64,000 nt of DNA from an uncultured Blautia sp. (GTDB taxonomy: Bacteria > Bacillota > Clostridia > Lachnospirales > Lachnospiraceae), in contig CAKROE010000006.1 in NCBI GenBank assembly GCA_934371915.1, forward strand, positions 4,064 through 68,063. Reading direction: 5' to 3'. Shown one piece after another: positions 8,857 through 16,202 of this stretch; position 1 is the first letter of the stretch, and every line of letters starts with the position of its first letter. The notes below the pieces were generated by a model that saw only the letters and a program-made list of their open reading frames with translations, was not told the origin of the DNA and searched no databases. The translations under genes and the position numbers were made by a program.

Positions 8857-9372
8857 TTATCTGTCCCCGTCCACTGCTTCCTGCGCCTGCTGTCTTGCCA
8901 GCATTTTCAGGCGTTTTTTCTTTTCACGGAGTTCCCTAAAGAAATCAGAAAGCATTGCAGAACACTCTTCTTCCAGAACTCCCCGCGTAATCTTTACTTT
9001 ATGGTTAAAACCTTCCACCTCCAGAAGGTTCAACACCGACCCGGCACATCCTGCCTTCGGATTCATGCTGCCAATCACAACTTCATCGATTCTTGACTGC
9101 ACCAGTGCACCCGCACACATCTGACACGGCTCAAGTGTTACATACATGGTGCACCCTTCCAGACGCCAGTCACCAAGTCTTTTACTTGCTTTTCGTATTG
9201 CATTGAGTTCCGCATGGGACAATGTATTTTTGTCTGTATTTCTGCGATTGTAACCTCTTGCTATAATCCTGCCATCCGAAACGATCACGCACCCGATCGG
9301 TACCTCTTCCAGTGTGCGCGCTTTTTTTGCCTGCCTGATGGCTTCTTTCATATATTTTTCCTGTTCTGTCAA
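8857..9372 (-). CDS. tadA: tRNA(adenosine-34) deaminase TadA
   Basis: The enzyme converts adenosine to inosine at the wobble position of tRNA-Arg. It has the zinc deaminase signature: H53-A-E55 (SHAELNAIR) and PCQMC with C83 and C86, with E55 as proton shuttle. I chose TTG at 9372, because GGAGG lies 8 nt upstream; the longer reading from 9387 would put that Shine-Dalgarno sequence inside the gene. The resulting 171 residues fit the family, with a basic Lys/Arg-rich C-terminal tail. It is divergent from the nrdG-like gene. It is not part of the pilus Tad system further along the window. Confidence 0.95.
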   Translation of the reverse strand: MTEQEKYMKEAIRQAKKARTLEEVPIGCVIVSDGRIIARGYNRRNTDKNTLSHAELNAIRKASKRLGDWRLEGCTMYVTLEPCQMCAGALVQSRIDEVVIGSMNPKAGCAGSVLNLLEVEGFNHKVKITRGVLEEECSAMLSDFFRELREKKKRLKMLARQQAQEAVDGDR

Positions 9373-9494
9373 TGGAATTTCCTCCAAATTGCAATTCTTT
9401 CCGGCTATTATCCAGTATAGTAAATGCCGGTTGCAAAATCAATGAGGAAAAATTAGAATAGAGCTATAGATTTCAATAGACAGGAAGTATGAAT

Positions 9495-10193
9495 ATGCCT
9501 AAAATACATGGTTTAAATAAAACAACTTTACTCGATTATCCCGGTCGCGTTGCCGCAACCATTTTCCTCGGACACTGCAATTTCCGCTGTCCGTTCTGCC
9601 AGAACAGCGCTCTCGTATTAAATCCGACAGACGAGCCTGAGATTCCTGAAAAAGAGGTTCTTTCCTTCCTGAAAAAGCGTCAGGGAATCCTCGAAGGTGT
9701 CTGTATCTCCGGCGGCGAACCTGCACTTGCCCCGGATCTTGAAGATTTTATACAAAAAGTCCACGATCTCGGTTATCCGGTCAAACTGGATACAAACGGC
9801 ACACGTCCGGATATTTTGAAAAATCTTGCCGATAAAGGACTGATCCAGAAAGCTGCTGTAGATATCAAAGCCTGTCCGGAAAATTATCCTTCTCTCTCCG
9901 GCCTGCTGCATCCACCGCTGGACGCAGTCCGCGAAACGGTCGATTTTCTTCTTCACGGAGATCTGGATTATGAGTTTCGTACAACTGTCGTAAAAGAGCT
10001 TCACAATGAAAAAGATTTCGTCCGGATCGGTCAGTGGTTAAAAGGGGCCCGGGCTTACTATCTCCAGGCATACAGGGACTCCGAAGAAGTCCTGCAGCCC
10101 GGTTTCAGCAGTTATTCTCTGGAAGAACTGGAGCATTTCCGAGAAATTCTTCTAACAACCATTCCCGTTGTCGGGATTCGCGGAATCGATTAG
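9495..10193 (+). CDS. nrdG: Anaerobic ribonucleotide reductase activating protein, radical SAM
   Basis: A radical SAM protein of 232 residues of the NrdG2 type. The iron-sulfur motif is CNFRCPFC (C28, C32, C35), preceded by LLDYPGRVAATIFLGHC and followed by the ISGGEP S-adenosylmethionine motif and LDTNGT. It is expected to generate the glycyl radical on NrdD in anaerobic deoxynucleotide synthesis; nrdD is not in this window. Two ATG codons, 9489 and 9495, are possible; AGGAAG lies 7 nt before the second. The last 42 bp overlap the 3' end of the convergent gene that ends at 10152. Confidence 0.9.
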   Translation: MPKIHGLNKTTLLDYPGRVAATIFLGHCNFRCPFCQNSALVLNPTDEPEIPEKEVLSFLKKRQGILEGVCISGGEPALAPDLEDFIQKVHDLGYPVKLDTNGTRPDILKNLADKGLIQKAAVDIKACPENYPSLSGLLHPPLDAVRETVDFLLHGDLDYEFRTTVVKELHNEKDFVRIGQWLKGARAYYLQAYRDSEEVLQPGFSSYSLEELEHFREILLTTIPVVGIRGID

Positions 10194-11240
10194 GCGGTAC
10201 CAGTAGCCGCCTTTTCCGCCCGGCACCTGAATCTCACTGCTTTCTTTGAAATACGGAAATCCAAACATATTCGCCATAAACCGTTCCTGCTGGTCGTATC
10301 TTCCCGGCACGCCGAGCACCGTCTGATCGCAATGATTCTGACACAGGAGAAGATGTCCGAAATGATAATAGCCGTATTGAACAAAACGATTGTTGCGCAG
10401 AAGACATGTTCTCCGTCCCATGCGGCAAAGATCCTGCGGTGAAATCCTGTGACAGCCATGAAGTTCCCCATCCCGGAACACATCACATGGAGTTCCGAAC
10501 ATCCGGAAGTTCTTATTTGTCTGTTCCTGTGGTTTTCGATTTCGATTCGGTGACTTCTTCTCCTGCACATTCACTGCTTCCTGATCCGGTGATACTGTTT
10601 CGATATTCTGAGTCGGCTGAACATCCTGCTCCGTTACTGACTGTGTGCGGAGTTCCTGACTCGCCGGCGTGCCTGAATCTGCCGACAGGGATTTCTCTTT
10701 TTGCATCCCTGCACCTGATATTTCTGCGCCCTGTTCTTTCTTCGGATTTTTTTTATTTCCTTCAATTTCTGATCTGGTTATTTGTTCTGTATCGTTGTCT
10801 TTAATCTCATTTGTCTGTAAAATCCCCTGTTTGTCTTCTTTCTGCTTCGGGACAACCCGGAAGTTCTCCGGTCGGATTGATATATCATCCCACTCTGTTC
10901 CAAAAAATCCACCCTGGTCTGTTGTAATGATCATGCCGCCCATTCCTTCAAGCGAATGTTCACTGTCCCCCATATGTTCCGCCGAAGTTTCCAGTATACA
11001 ATTGATCTGCTCTTTCTCTGTCTCGCAGGTTCCAAGAAGGATTCCGTCCGTTCCGTCATCCCCGCGGACAAATCCATAAACGCTGCATTTCGATCCTGAA
11101 ACCAGCCCCGGGCACAGAAGATGAAGTTCTATCCGGCATATATTTTCCCGGGCTTCAATCCGCACGAATCCACAGTTTACCCCTTTTTTATCTTTCCGAT
11201 ATTCGTACACATATGCTACAAAACGACGATAAGCTGCCAA
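10152..11240 (-). CDS. Uncharacterised two-domain protein with charged linker (possibly DUF6128)
   Basis: I do not recognise a function. The 362 residues fall into three parts. An N-terminal domain (about 1-130; YRRFVAYVYEYRKDKKGVNC, Cys-rich, beta-like) is followed by a low-complexity linker rich in Lys, Glu, Gln, Ser and Thr (about 130-245). The C-terminal domain (about 248-362) has conserved aromatics and Cys/His (GRRTCLLRNNRFVQYGYYHF, GHLLLCQNHC). The layout recalls the Lachnospiraceae DUF6128 family, from memory only. The start is TTG with GGGGGAA 5-7 nt upstream. It follows the HicB-like gene by 18 bp, probably in one unit. No signal peptide or membrane segment is seen. Confidence 0.8.
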   Translation of the reverse strand: MAAYRRFVAYVYEYRKDKKGVNCGFVRIEARENICRIELHLLCPGLVSGSKCSVYGFVRGDDGTDGILLGTCETEKEQINCILETSAEHMGDSEHSLEGMGGMIITTDQGGFFGTEWDDISIRPENFRVVPKQKEDKQGILQTNEIKDNDTEQITRSEIEGNKKNPKKEQGAEISGAGMQKEKSLSADSGTPASQELRTQSVTEQDVQPTQNIETVSPDQEAVNVQEKKSPNRNRKPQEQTNKNFRMFGTPCDVFRDGELHGCHRISPQDLCRMGRRTCLLRNNRFVQYGYYHFGHLLLCQNHCDQTVLGVPGRYDQQERFMANMFGFPYFKESSEIQVPGGKGGYWYRLIDSANPDNGNGC

Positions 11241-11258
11241 ACAGCTTCCCCCTGCTTT

Positions 11259-11753
11259 TTATTTCACAAGCATCTTATTCTCTTTCCAGAGAATATATGC
11301 CGCTCTGATCCAGTTTTTCAGGGATTTCTGCATTTCCTCCTCCAGCATTTCTCTACTATCCGCAAAGCCGATACATCCGGGATACTGCGGATAAAATCCG
11401 ATGATTTTTCCATCTGTCCCATTCTTTATCTCATAATCTTCTTCCAACAGCATCTCACAAAGCGAATTCTCCTCGATCATCCCTTCGTCATACAGCCTGC
11501 ACAGCCCGTCCATGCTCTTCGGATACAGATTCTTTTCCACATTTTCTGCCCCGGCGCAGCTCACTTTTTCACATTTATCTATAATCTCTCCACTTCGCTC
11601 CCATTCTTTGTAGATATCCAGAAAATCCGCTCCATCTATCCCGTATATCGTTTTCATAAACTCCACATACTGTAATACAGGCTTTTTTAAGTCCGTATTG
11701 TTCTGTATCATGACGCAAAGCTGTGCAATTGCTTTTTCCCGGTCCTCGTTCAT
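11259..11753 (-). CDS. HicB-like domain protein without HicA partner
   Basis: The 164-residue protein has a helical N-terminal region of about 105 residues and a C-terminal segment FYPQYPGCIGFADSREM followed by EEEMQKSLKNWIRAA, which has the HicB antitoxin pattern (a tyrosine-proline-glycine-cysteine strand followed by a helix). I chose ATG 11753 because GGAGGAGG lies 4 nt upstream. No HicA-like double-stranded RNA-binding toxin is found next to it; the neighbours are an uncharacterised protein and, divergently, an XRE regulator. It may be a regulatory protein that has kept only the HicB fold. Function unknown. Confidence 0.78.
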   Translation of the reverse strand: MNEDREKAIAQLCVMIQNNTDLKKPVLQYVEFMKTIYGIDGADFLDIYKEWERSGEIIDKCEKVSCAGAENVEKNLYPKSMDGLCRLYDEGMIEENSLCEMLLEEDYEIKNGTDGKIIGFYPQYPGCIGFADSREMLEEEMQKSLKNWIRAAYILWKENKMLVK

Positions 11754-11811
11754 TTTTCCTCCTCCACACGTCCATAACAAAGCGGGCAAGTCCGCTTCAA
11801 ACTCCCTGAAT

Positions 11812-11831
11812 CCCTCAATCTTTGAGGGAAT
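11812..11831. repeat. Hairpin in the hicB-like/XRE intergenic region
   Basis: TCCCTCAA and TTGAGGGA form a perfect hairpin with a short loop. It lies between the divergent hicB-like and XRE genes, so it would be in a leader transcript rather than a terminator; no T-run follows directly. Role unknown. Confidence 0.5.
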
Positions 11832-11868
11832 TGTTACGCTTTGCTTTTTCCTCTCGCTATGACGGCAA

Positions 11869-11890
11869 ATGTTTCCTTATTACGAAACAT
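11869..11890. promoter_or_regulatory. Operator-like inverted repeat 1 upstream of XRE gene
   Basis: ATGTTTC and GAAACAT (7-bp perfect arms) enclose CTTATTAC. A second near-identical copy starts 56 bp further on, and both precede the XRE-family gene, so autoregulation is likely. Confidence 0.6.
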
Positions 11891-11924
11891 TATAACGAAA
11901 TTCCTCGCTATCATCAATACATAG

Positions 11925-11946
11925 ATGTTTCTTTATTACGAAATAT
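11925..11946. promoter_or_regulatory. Operator-like inverted repeat 2 upstream of XRE gene
   Basis: ATGTTTC-TTTATTAC-GAAATAT differs from copy 1 at two of 22 positions. It ends 18 bp before the XRE start codon. Confidence 0.6.
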
Positions 11947-11964
11947 CAGGATATGGGGATAATT

Positions 11965-12213
11965 ATGATACAGAAAATCAGAATGGACATGAGCATTGGC
12001 AGCAGCATCCAGAAGATGCGCTATCAGAATAAGCTCACACAGGAGCAGGTAATTGCCCGCATGAATCTGATGGGTCTCCCAATCTCCAAGAGCAGTTATG
12101 CCAAGATCGAAACCAACCGTATGAACATCAAGGTAAGCGAGTTGATGGCACTGGCAGATATCTTTCACTGCGAAGTGGGGGACTTTTTCAAAGATTTGAT
12201 TAAATTGAAATAA
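11965..12213 (+). CDS. XRE-family small DNA-binding regulator
   Basis: An 82-residue protein that is almost entirely a Cro/C1-type helix-turn-helix: IGSSIQKMRYQNKLTQEQV, then SKSSYAKIETNRMNIKVSEL and ALADIFHCEVGDFF. It has no sensor domain, so it may be a simple repressor. ATG 11965 is preferred to 11953 because GGGGA lies 5 nt before it. Two inverted repeats upstream (11869-11890 and 11925-11946) are natural operator candidates. It is divergent from the HicB-like gene. No toxin gene follows. Confidence 0.88.
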   Translation: MIQKIRMDMSIGSSIQKMRYQNKLTQEQVIARMNLMGLPISKSSYAKIETNRMNIKVSELMALADIFHCEVGDFFKDLIKLK

Positions 12214-12280
12214 TTTTTCATTCTTTTTTGCTTCTTATAATTCCCTCTTTTTCTTTAGTCCATTATGGTCTTATGTTGTC

Positions 12281-12321
12281 AAAAAAACAGGCACTACCTG
12301 TTTCTGTACAGATAATGCCTG
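12281..12321 (-). terminator. Terminator of the GGDEF fusion gene
   Basis: On the minus strand CAGGCATTATCTG pairs with CAGGTAGTGCCTG (with mismatches near the loop) and is followed by seven T (12287-12281). It lies 25 bp past the stop codon. Confidence 0.85.
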
Positions 12322-12345
12322 CCATATCAAAGCTGATCTAAATTC

Positions 12346-14349
12346 TTACGGTCGGCGTATCGACTTCCGCCGATGTTTCTTTGCTTCGTAGAGAAACTGA
12401 TCTGCTACCGCAATCACCTGCTGGATATCCGTCTTCGGCCCGGAGCAAAATTCAGCGATTCCGAGAGAGATCTCCACCAGAAACGGTTTATCTGATTTTT
12501 CATTAAAATATGTACAGGCATCTTTCACACGTTTGCGGAATGTTTCCTGATACCCTTCTTCGGTACACTTCAGAAGAATCAGAAATTCATCTCCGCCCAC
12601 ACGCGCCAGAATATCATCGCTTCGAATGCATCCTCTCAGAATCTCCGCCACACTTCGAAGTGCAAAGTTTCCTGCCGGATGTCCCCAGTTATCATTGATC
12701 TCTTTCAGATGGTCGAGATCTCCGCAGATCAGATAAGTGCGCTGTTCCTGCTCTTCATGACAGAATTTTTTTGCTTCTTCTGTAAATCCTCTGAGATTCA
12801 AAAGTCCGGTCAGCTCATCATTCGCAGACATGATACCCAGAATCCGATTACGTTCCCGGATCGTTTCAAGGTCTTTCGTCATCTCACGGCGTCTGGCCGC
12901 TTCTGCCTTACTTATTTCAAGATAGCGGAGAGAAAGCCCAATCTGCAGACTGATCACATAGAAGAACGGAAATTCTTCCTGCTGAATATCACATGCCAGT
13001 AAGCCGTACTGTCTTTCGCCGGAAAACAGCAAAAAAATCATAAACTGATGTCTCTCTCCATCCTCCATAAGCTGACAGATTCCACCTTCTTTTGAAACCG
13101 GCGGACGGTCATAAAGATGAAATGCATCCACTTCTTCTTTTCTGTAATATGCTGCAAGACGCAGATTCTCCGGACATTTCCACTCATCATCTTTGCGATA
13201 GACAGCAGGCTCGTCCAAAAGGAAAAGATAAGTACATTTCGTCCGAAGTTCCCGCATATTTTCCATTGCTTCCAGAAGAAAAGCATGTTCATCATCCATG
13301 CAGTCATTTAAATTTCGTGCAAGAGACGGAATAAACCAGGACCTTCTCTGAAAATTGATCAGTTCCAGTTTCATATTTGTAATGGTACGGTTTAATTTAT
13401 GTATCTGATCGACAAGATTCAGTGGTGTATTCTGTGTTTTGCCGTTTTTATCCTGACATCCGCAGGACTCCCTGACACACAGAGAAACCGGGACACGTCT
13501 TGACAATGCATTCTTTCCGTCAAGCTTATAAATCAGATCGTAGACCGCCATTCTGCCCATCAGAACACCATCCTGAACAACGGTTGTAAGTGCAGGGTCC
13601 ATGCCTGATGCCCGCTCGCAGTCATCAAATCCGGTGATCAGGATATCTTTTCCAACTTTCAGTCCACGCTTTTCGCATACACGGTAACCGGCAAATGCCA
13701 TTTCATCGTTGGCAAATACAATTGCCTCGGCATTCGGATTATCATCAAGAAGCTGATCTACCTGACGGTCAACAAACTCGGAATAATCACCCTGTGCAAT
13801 CATCTTGTCATTGACCGGAAGATGATATCTTTCCATCATTTCAAAATAGGTAGCTTTTCGCTCTTTTGCATCAGTATTCTGCGCCGGTCCGGATACAAAA
13901 AGAATATTGCTGCAATGATGTTCCTCAATCAGGTGCGCCATAACCAGCCGGATTCCCTGTTTGTTGTCACAGATCAGTGAATGGCAGTTTGGCTCATGTA
14001 CGATTTCTGTGAGAAATACTGTCGGAATGGAATTAAATTTCAATGCGAACTGCTCGGCACTTTCGTTTTTCAGCTGAAGCCCGAGTGTACCATAATTGAT
14101 GATCAGACCGTCAAGACCACCGATCAGACTGTAATCGTGAATCGTATTAAATTGATAGTCAAAAGAATTCTTATGTGTTCCGCCAAGCATATCCTCGAAA
14201 AAGTCTTTTGTCTGCGTTCCGAGAAAGAAACAGACATTGACATCCAGTTCTTCTGCTGCCTCTGCAATTCCAAGGATGTGTTCCTTCGGAAAGTATGTAT
14301 GTACACCACCAATCAGAATTCCAATATTATATCGCTTATGTTCTTTCAT
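12346..14349 (-). CDS. Cytoplasmic sugar-binding-like domain fused to GGDEF diguanylate cyclase
   Basis: A 667-residue fusion. Residues about 5-300 resemble the ligand domain of LacI-family repressors (NIGILIGGVHTYFPKEHILG, AIVFANDEMAFAGY, DILITGFDDCERASGMDPAL) without the DNA-binding helix. A middle region (about 310-490) of unclear fold follows, then a GGDEF domain. The active site GGDEF is intact, and RSDD five residues upstream is the I-site for product inhibition. No signal peptide or membrane segment is visible, so it should be a soluble cyclic di-GMP synthase gated by a small molecule, probably a sugar. The start at 14349 is supported by GAGGGG 8 nt upstream. It stands alone with its own promoter region and terminator. 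Confidence 0.9.
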   Translation of the reverse strand: MKEHKRYNIGILIGGVHTYFPKEHILGIAEAAEELDVNVCFFLGTQTKDFFEDMLGGTHKNSFDYQFNTIHDYSLIGGLDGLIINYGTLGLQLKNESAEQFALKFNSIPTVFLTEIVHEPNCHSLICDNKQGIRLVMAHLIEEHHCSNILFVSGPAQNTDAKERKATYFEMMERYHLPVNDKMIAQGDYSEFVDRQVDQLLDDNPNAEAIVFANDEMAFAGYRVCEKRGLKVGKDILITGFDDCERASGMDPALTTVVQDGVLMGRMAVYDLIYKLDGKNALSRRVPVSLCVRESCGCQDKNGKTQNTPLNLVDQIHKLNRTITNMKLELINFQRRSWFIPSLARNLNDCMDDEHAFLLEAMENMRELRTKCTYLFLLDEPAVYRKDDEWKCPENLRLAAYYRKEEVDAFHLYDRPPVSKEGGICQLMEDGERHQFMIFLLFSGERQYGLLACDIQQEEFPFFYVISLQIGLSLRYLEISKAEAARRREMTKDLETIRERNRILGIMSANDELTGLLNLRGFTEEAKKFCHEEQEQRTYLICGDLDHLKEINDNWGHPAGNFALRSVAEILRGCIRSDDILARVGGDEFLILLKCTEEGYQETFRKRVKDACTYFNEKSDKPFLVEISLGIAEFCSGPKTDIQQVIAVADQFLYEAKKHRRKSIRRP

Positions 14350-14393
14350 GTCAGACACCCCTCTGAATGAATATACGCACACATTTTTGTATA

Positions 14394-14434
14394 TTATACC
14401 AGTAAAATGTCAATATGACCAGTAATTATCTGGT
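14394..14434 (-). promoter_or_regulatory. Promoter and operator-like half-sites of the GGDEF fusion gene
   Basis: On the minus strand TATAAT (14399-14394) forms a -10 box. Two ACCAGTAA half-sites (14398-14405 and 14418-14425) are 20 bp apart in the same orientation, and an inverted TTATCTGGT follows at 14426-14434. The first overlaps the -10 box. This looks like a repressor site; the -35 box is weak. Confidence 0.5.
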
Positions 14435-14581
14435 ACTTTTTGCTGCTATTTTGCATCTATAATTTTGTTTTTAATTTCAAAATTGCATTATCAATAAATG
14501 TCAGCCCCGATATAATAAGAAAAAAGCTGACTCCAGCGAAAGGAACCTGTTCGTGGACATTCAGCAGAATGGAGACTTTTT

Positions 14582-14782
14582 ATGAAGTTACTATTTAAAC
14601 AGCGGCTGTTTTCATGGTTTGACAGCTATGATATTAATTTCAGTGGATGGCACATCGACGGCGGCTTCATGGAATGGGATTATTCCATTACTGACGAAAA
14701 CGGCGCGCCTGTCGCAACTGTATCCAAAAAACTTTTACATATGACCGATACTTATGTACTGGATATCGTTCAATTTTGGTAG
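14582..14782 (+). pseudogene. LURP-one-related (YxjI-like) gene with internal deletion
   Basis: The 66 codons begin MKLLFKQRLFSWFDSYDI, like the N terminus of LURP-one/YxjI-type proteins. They then jump to MEWDYSITDENGAPVATV and a DTYVLDI segment that in intact proteins lies in the second half of a roughly 160-residue beta barrel. The middle (about 70-80 residues) and the C-terminal end are missing, yet the frame is open. A Shine-Dalgarno-like GGAG precedes the ATG. I read it as a remnant; a 53-bp repeat array starts just after its stop. These comparisons are from memory of the family. Confidence 0.65.
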
Positions 14783-14804
14783 TTTCAATGACTCCCGGAG
14801 TACT

Positions 14805-15060
14805 TACTATATCATGAGGCAACCAATTTCAAAAATTTTGTTGGCTCTGATATAGATTGCTTATCTTCAGGTCATTTAATGCTTGAATTTTCGTGGACTT
14901 TTATATGACTTGTTTTTCTCTGAGTCATTCAGCCCTCCAATTCCCGTGGCCTTTCATATAGATTACTTATCAACGGGTCATTCAGTGACTCAGCAATGCT
15001 TCTTATTTGTTTAATGGGAATACGACAGTCAGAAGCATTTTGAATCTTTCAACTGCATAA
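14805..15060 (-). repeat. 53-bp-period degenerate tandem repeat, array 1
   Basis: GTCAT occurs at 14871, 14924 and 14977, exactly 53 bp apart, and the ATAT before the next segment recurs at 14850, 14903 and 14956. A less regular copy lies on each side (near 14811 and at 15028, 2 bp out of phase). Read on the minus strand each unit starts (A/G)ATGAC, and in two units AGTCCA or AGGCCA falls at position 31-36, as in array 3. The array fills most of the gene-free stretch 14783-15218. Confidence 0.8.
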
Positions 15061-15187
15061 ACCGCATGTGGAATAGTTGCCGACATTATCAGAGCCTCCC
15101 CCTATGGAATCGGTGTTCCAATCACAGCATAACCGTACTCTTTTGAACCGTTTTCTGTCAATCTCGCTTTCCCACAATAATACAATA

Positions 15188-15209
15188 CCGGGATCTTTGC
15201 AGATCCCGG
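15188..15209 (-). terminator. Hairpin after the PD-(D/E)XK remnant
   Basis: CCGGGATC and GATCCCGG form a perfect 8-bp stem with a 6-nt loop, 10 bp past the stop of the minus-strand gene. The T-run is weak (GTATTGTATTATT). Confidence 0.6.
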
Positions 15210-15218
15210 CGCAACTTC

Positions 15219-15788
15219 CTATTCTTCGGTTAACCACTCTTTTACTTTTTCGTCCTCCTCACCAAGAATCTGCGCAATTTTTTCCACAGGCATCCCTTCC
15301 CGATCAAGAGCTTTCGCAGTTCTTTCACGTTCTCTTTTGCATTCTTTTTCATTTTCTTCCTGAATCAATCTCTCTAACGCATCACACATACCAACATTTT
15401 CCTCCTTTTCCGTCGCTTTTAGTTCTGATACCCTCTGTGCCAGAACCTCGCTGTACATTTCATCAGCATTTTTGCAGTTCAAATCATGCATCAGTCTCCC
15501 CAGGGCCGTATTCTTGTCCTGCATTGAAGAGTTCACATATATGATATGCGAGCCGTCTCCAAACATTCCCCCGGTCTCTTCGATAACTCTATCTGCATGA
15601 TAGATCGGAAGCCCTTTTCCCGGTGCATCATCTTTCGTGATAAAAATCACATAGCTGTCCGGCAGCTCCTCACAATCCTGTCCCGGGTTCAACGTATTCA
15701 TATCCAGCAGGCCACTGTGATATCTCGCCCTCTTTGGGGATGCTCCCTCTCGTAATGATAATTTTAGTTTCAGAAACTGTTCTTTCAT
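15219..15788 (-). pseudogene. 5'-truncated PD-(D/E)XK nuclease-family transposase (Rpn type)
   Basis: The 189 codons match the second half of Rpn/PDDEXK-type proteins: PKRARYHSGLLDMNTLNPG, ELPDSYVIFITKDDAPGKGL, GDGSHIIYVNS and LGRLMHDLNCKNADEMYS. Intact members are about 300 residues and carry the catalytic Asp and Glu-x-Gln strands before this part. Here the first roughly 110 residues are replaced by a short unrelated start (MKEQFLKLKLSLREGAS), so the active site is lost. The C-terminal EEKVKEWLTEE tail is retained. Probably a decayed mobile gene. Confidence 0.75.
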
Positions 15789-16142
15789 ATGAACTTTCCT
15801 CTTCTCCGCATATCGTTTCTCAAAGGAATTATCGGAATGTATCCTTAACTTTCTGTTCTCACAAAAGTTTTATCTTCTGTACAGATAAATAGTTTTTCTG
15901 TACCACCTTTCTTTTAGTCCTGTATGTTCTTAGATTAGCAAGAATTATATCTTCCGTCAACGAAACTTTTTATAAACTTATCCCTCAAAATGTCATCCAG
16001 TTGCTTCTCCTGTAATTTGAATTTTGATTGGAAAATGAAATGTTTTTGTAATAATTTGGAATTTCCATGGGGCATTCTGCTGTGAAAGATGTGTTTAAGG
16101 TGCGAAATGTTACATGTTTGTTACAAAATTAAAATGAAAGTG
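15789..16142. other. AT-rich intergenic region without visible gene
   Basis: Between the transposase remnant and the promoter of the cell-wall protein I see no open frame of note, no strong hairpin and no repeat unit. It is AT-rich, and may be the decayed upstream part of the transposase remnant or a long upstream region. Confidence 0.5.
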
Positions 16143-16170
16143 TTGATTATTTGCGAAAATGTGTTATACT
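16143..16170 (+). promoter_or_regulatory. Promoter of the 3D-domain cell-wall protein
   Basis: TTGATT (16143-16148) and TATACT (16165-16170) with 16-bp spacing, about 30 bp before the start codon. Confidence 0.7.
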
Positions 16171-16202
16171 TAGCGTACAAAATATTTAAGAGGTGTTATT
16201 TT

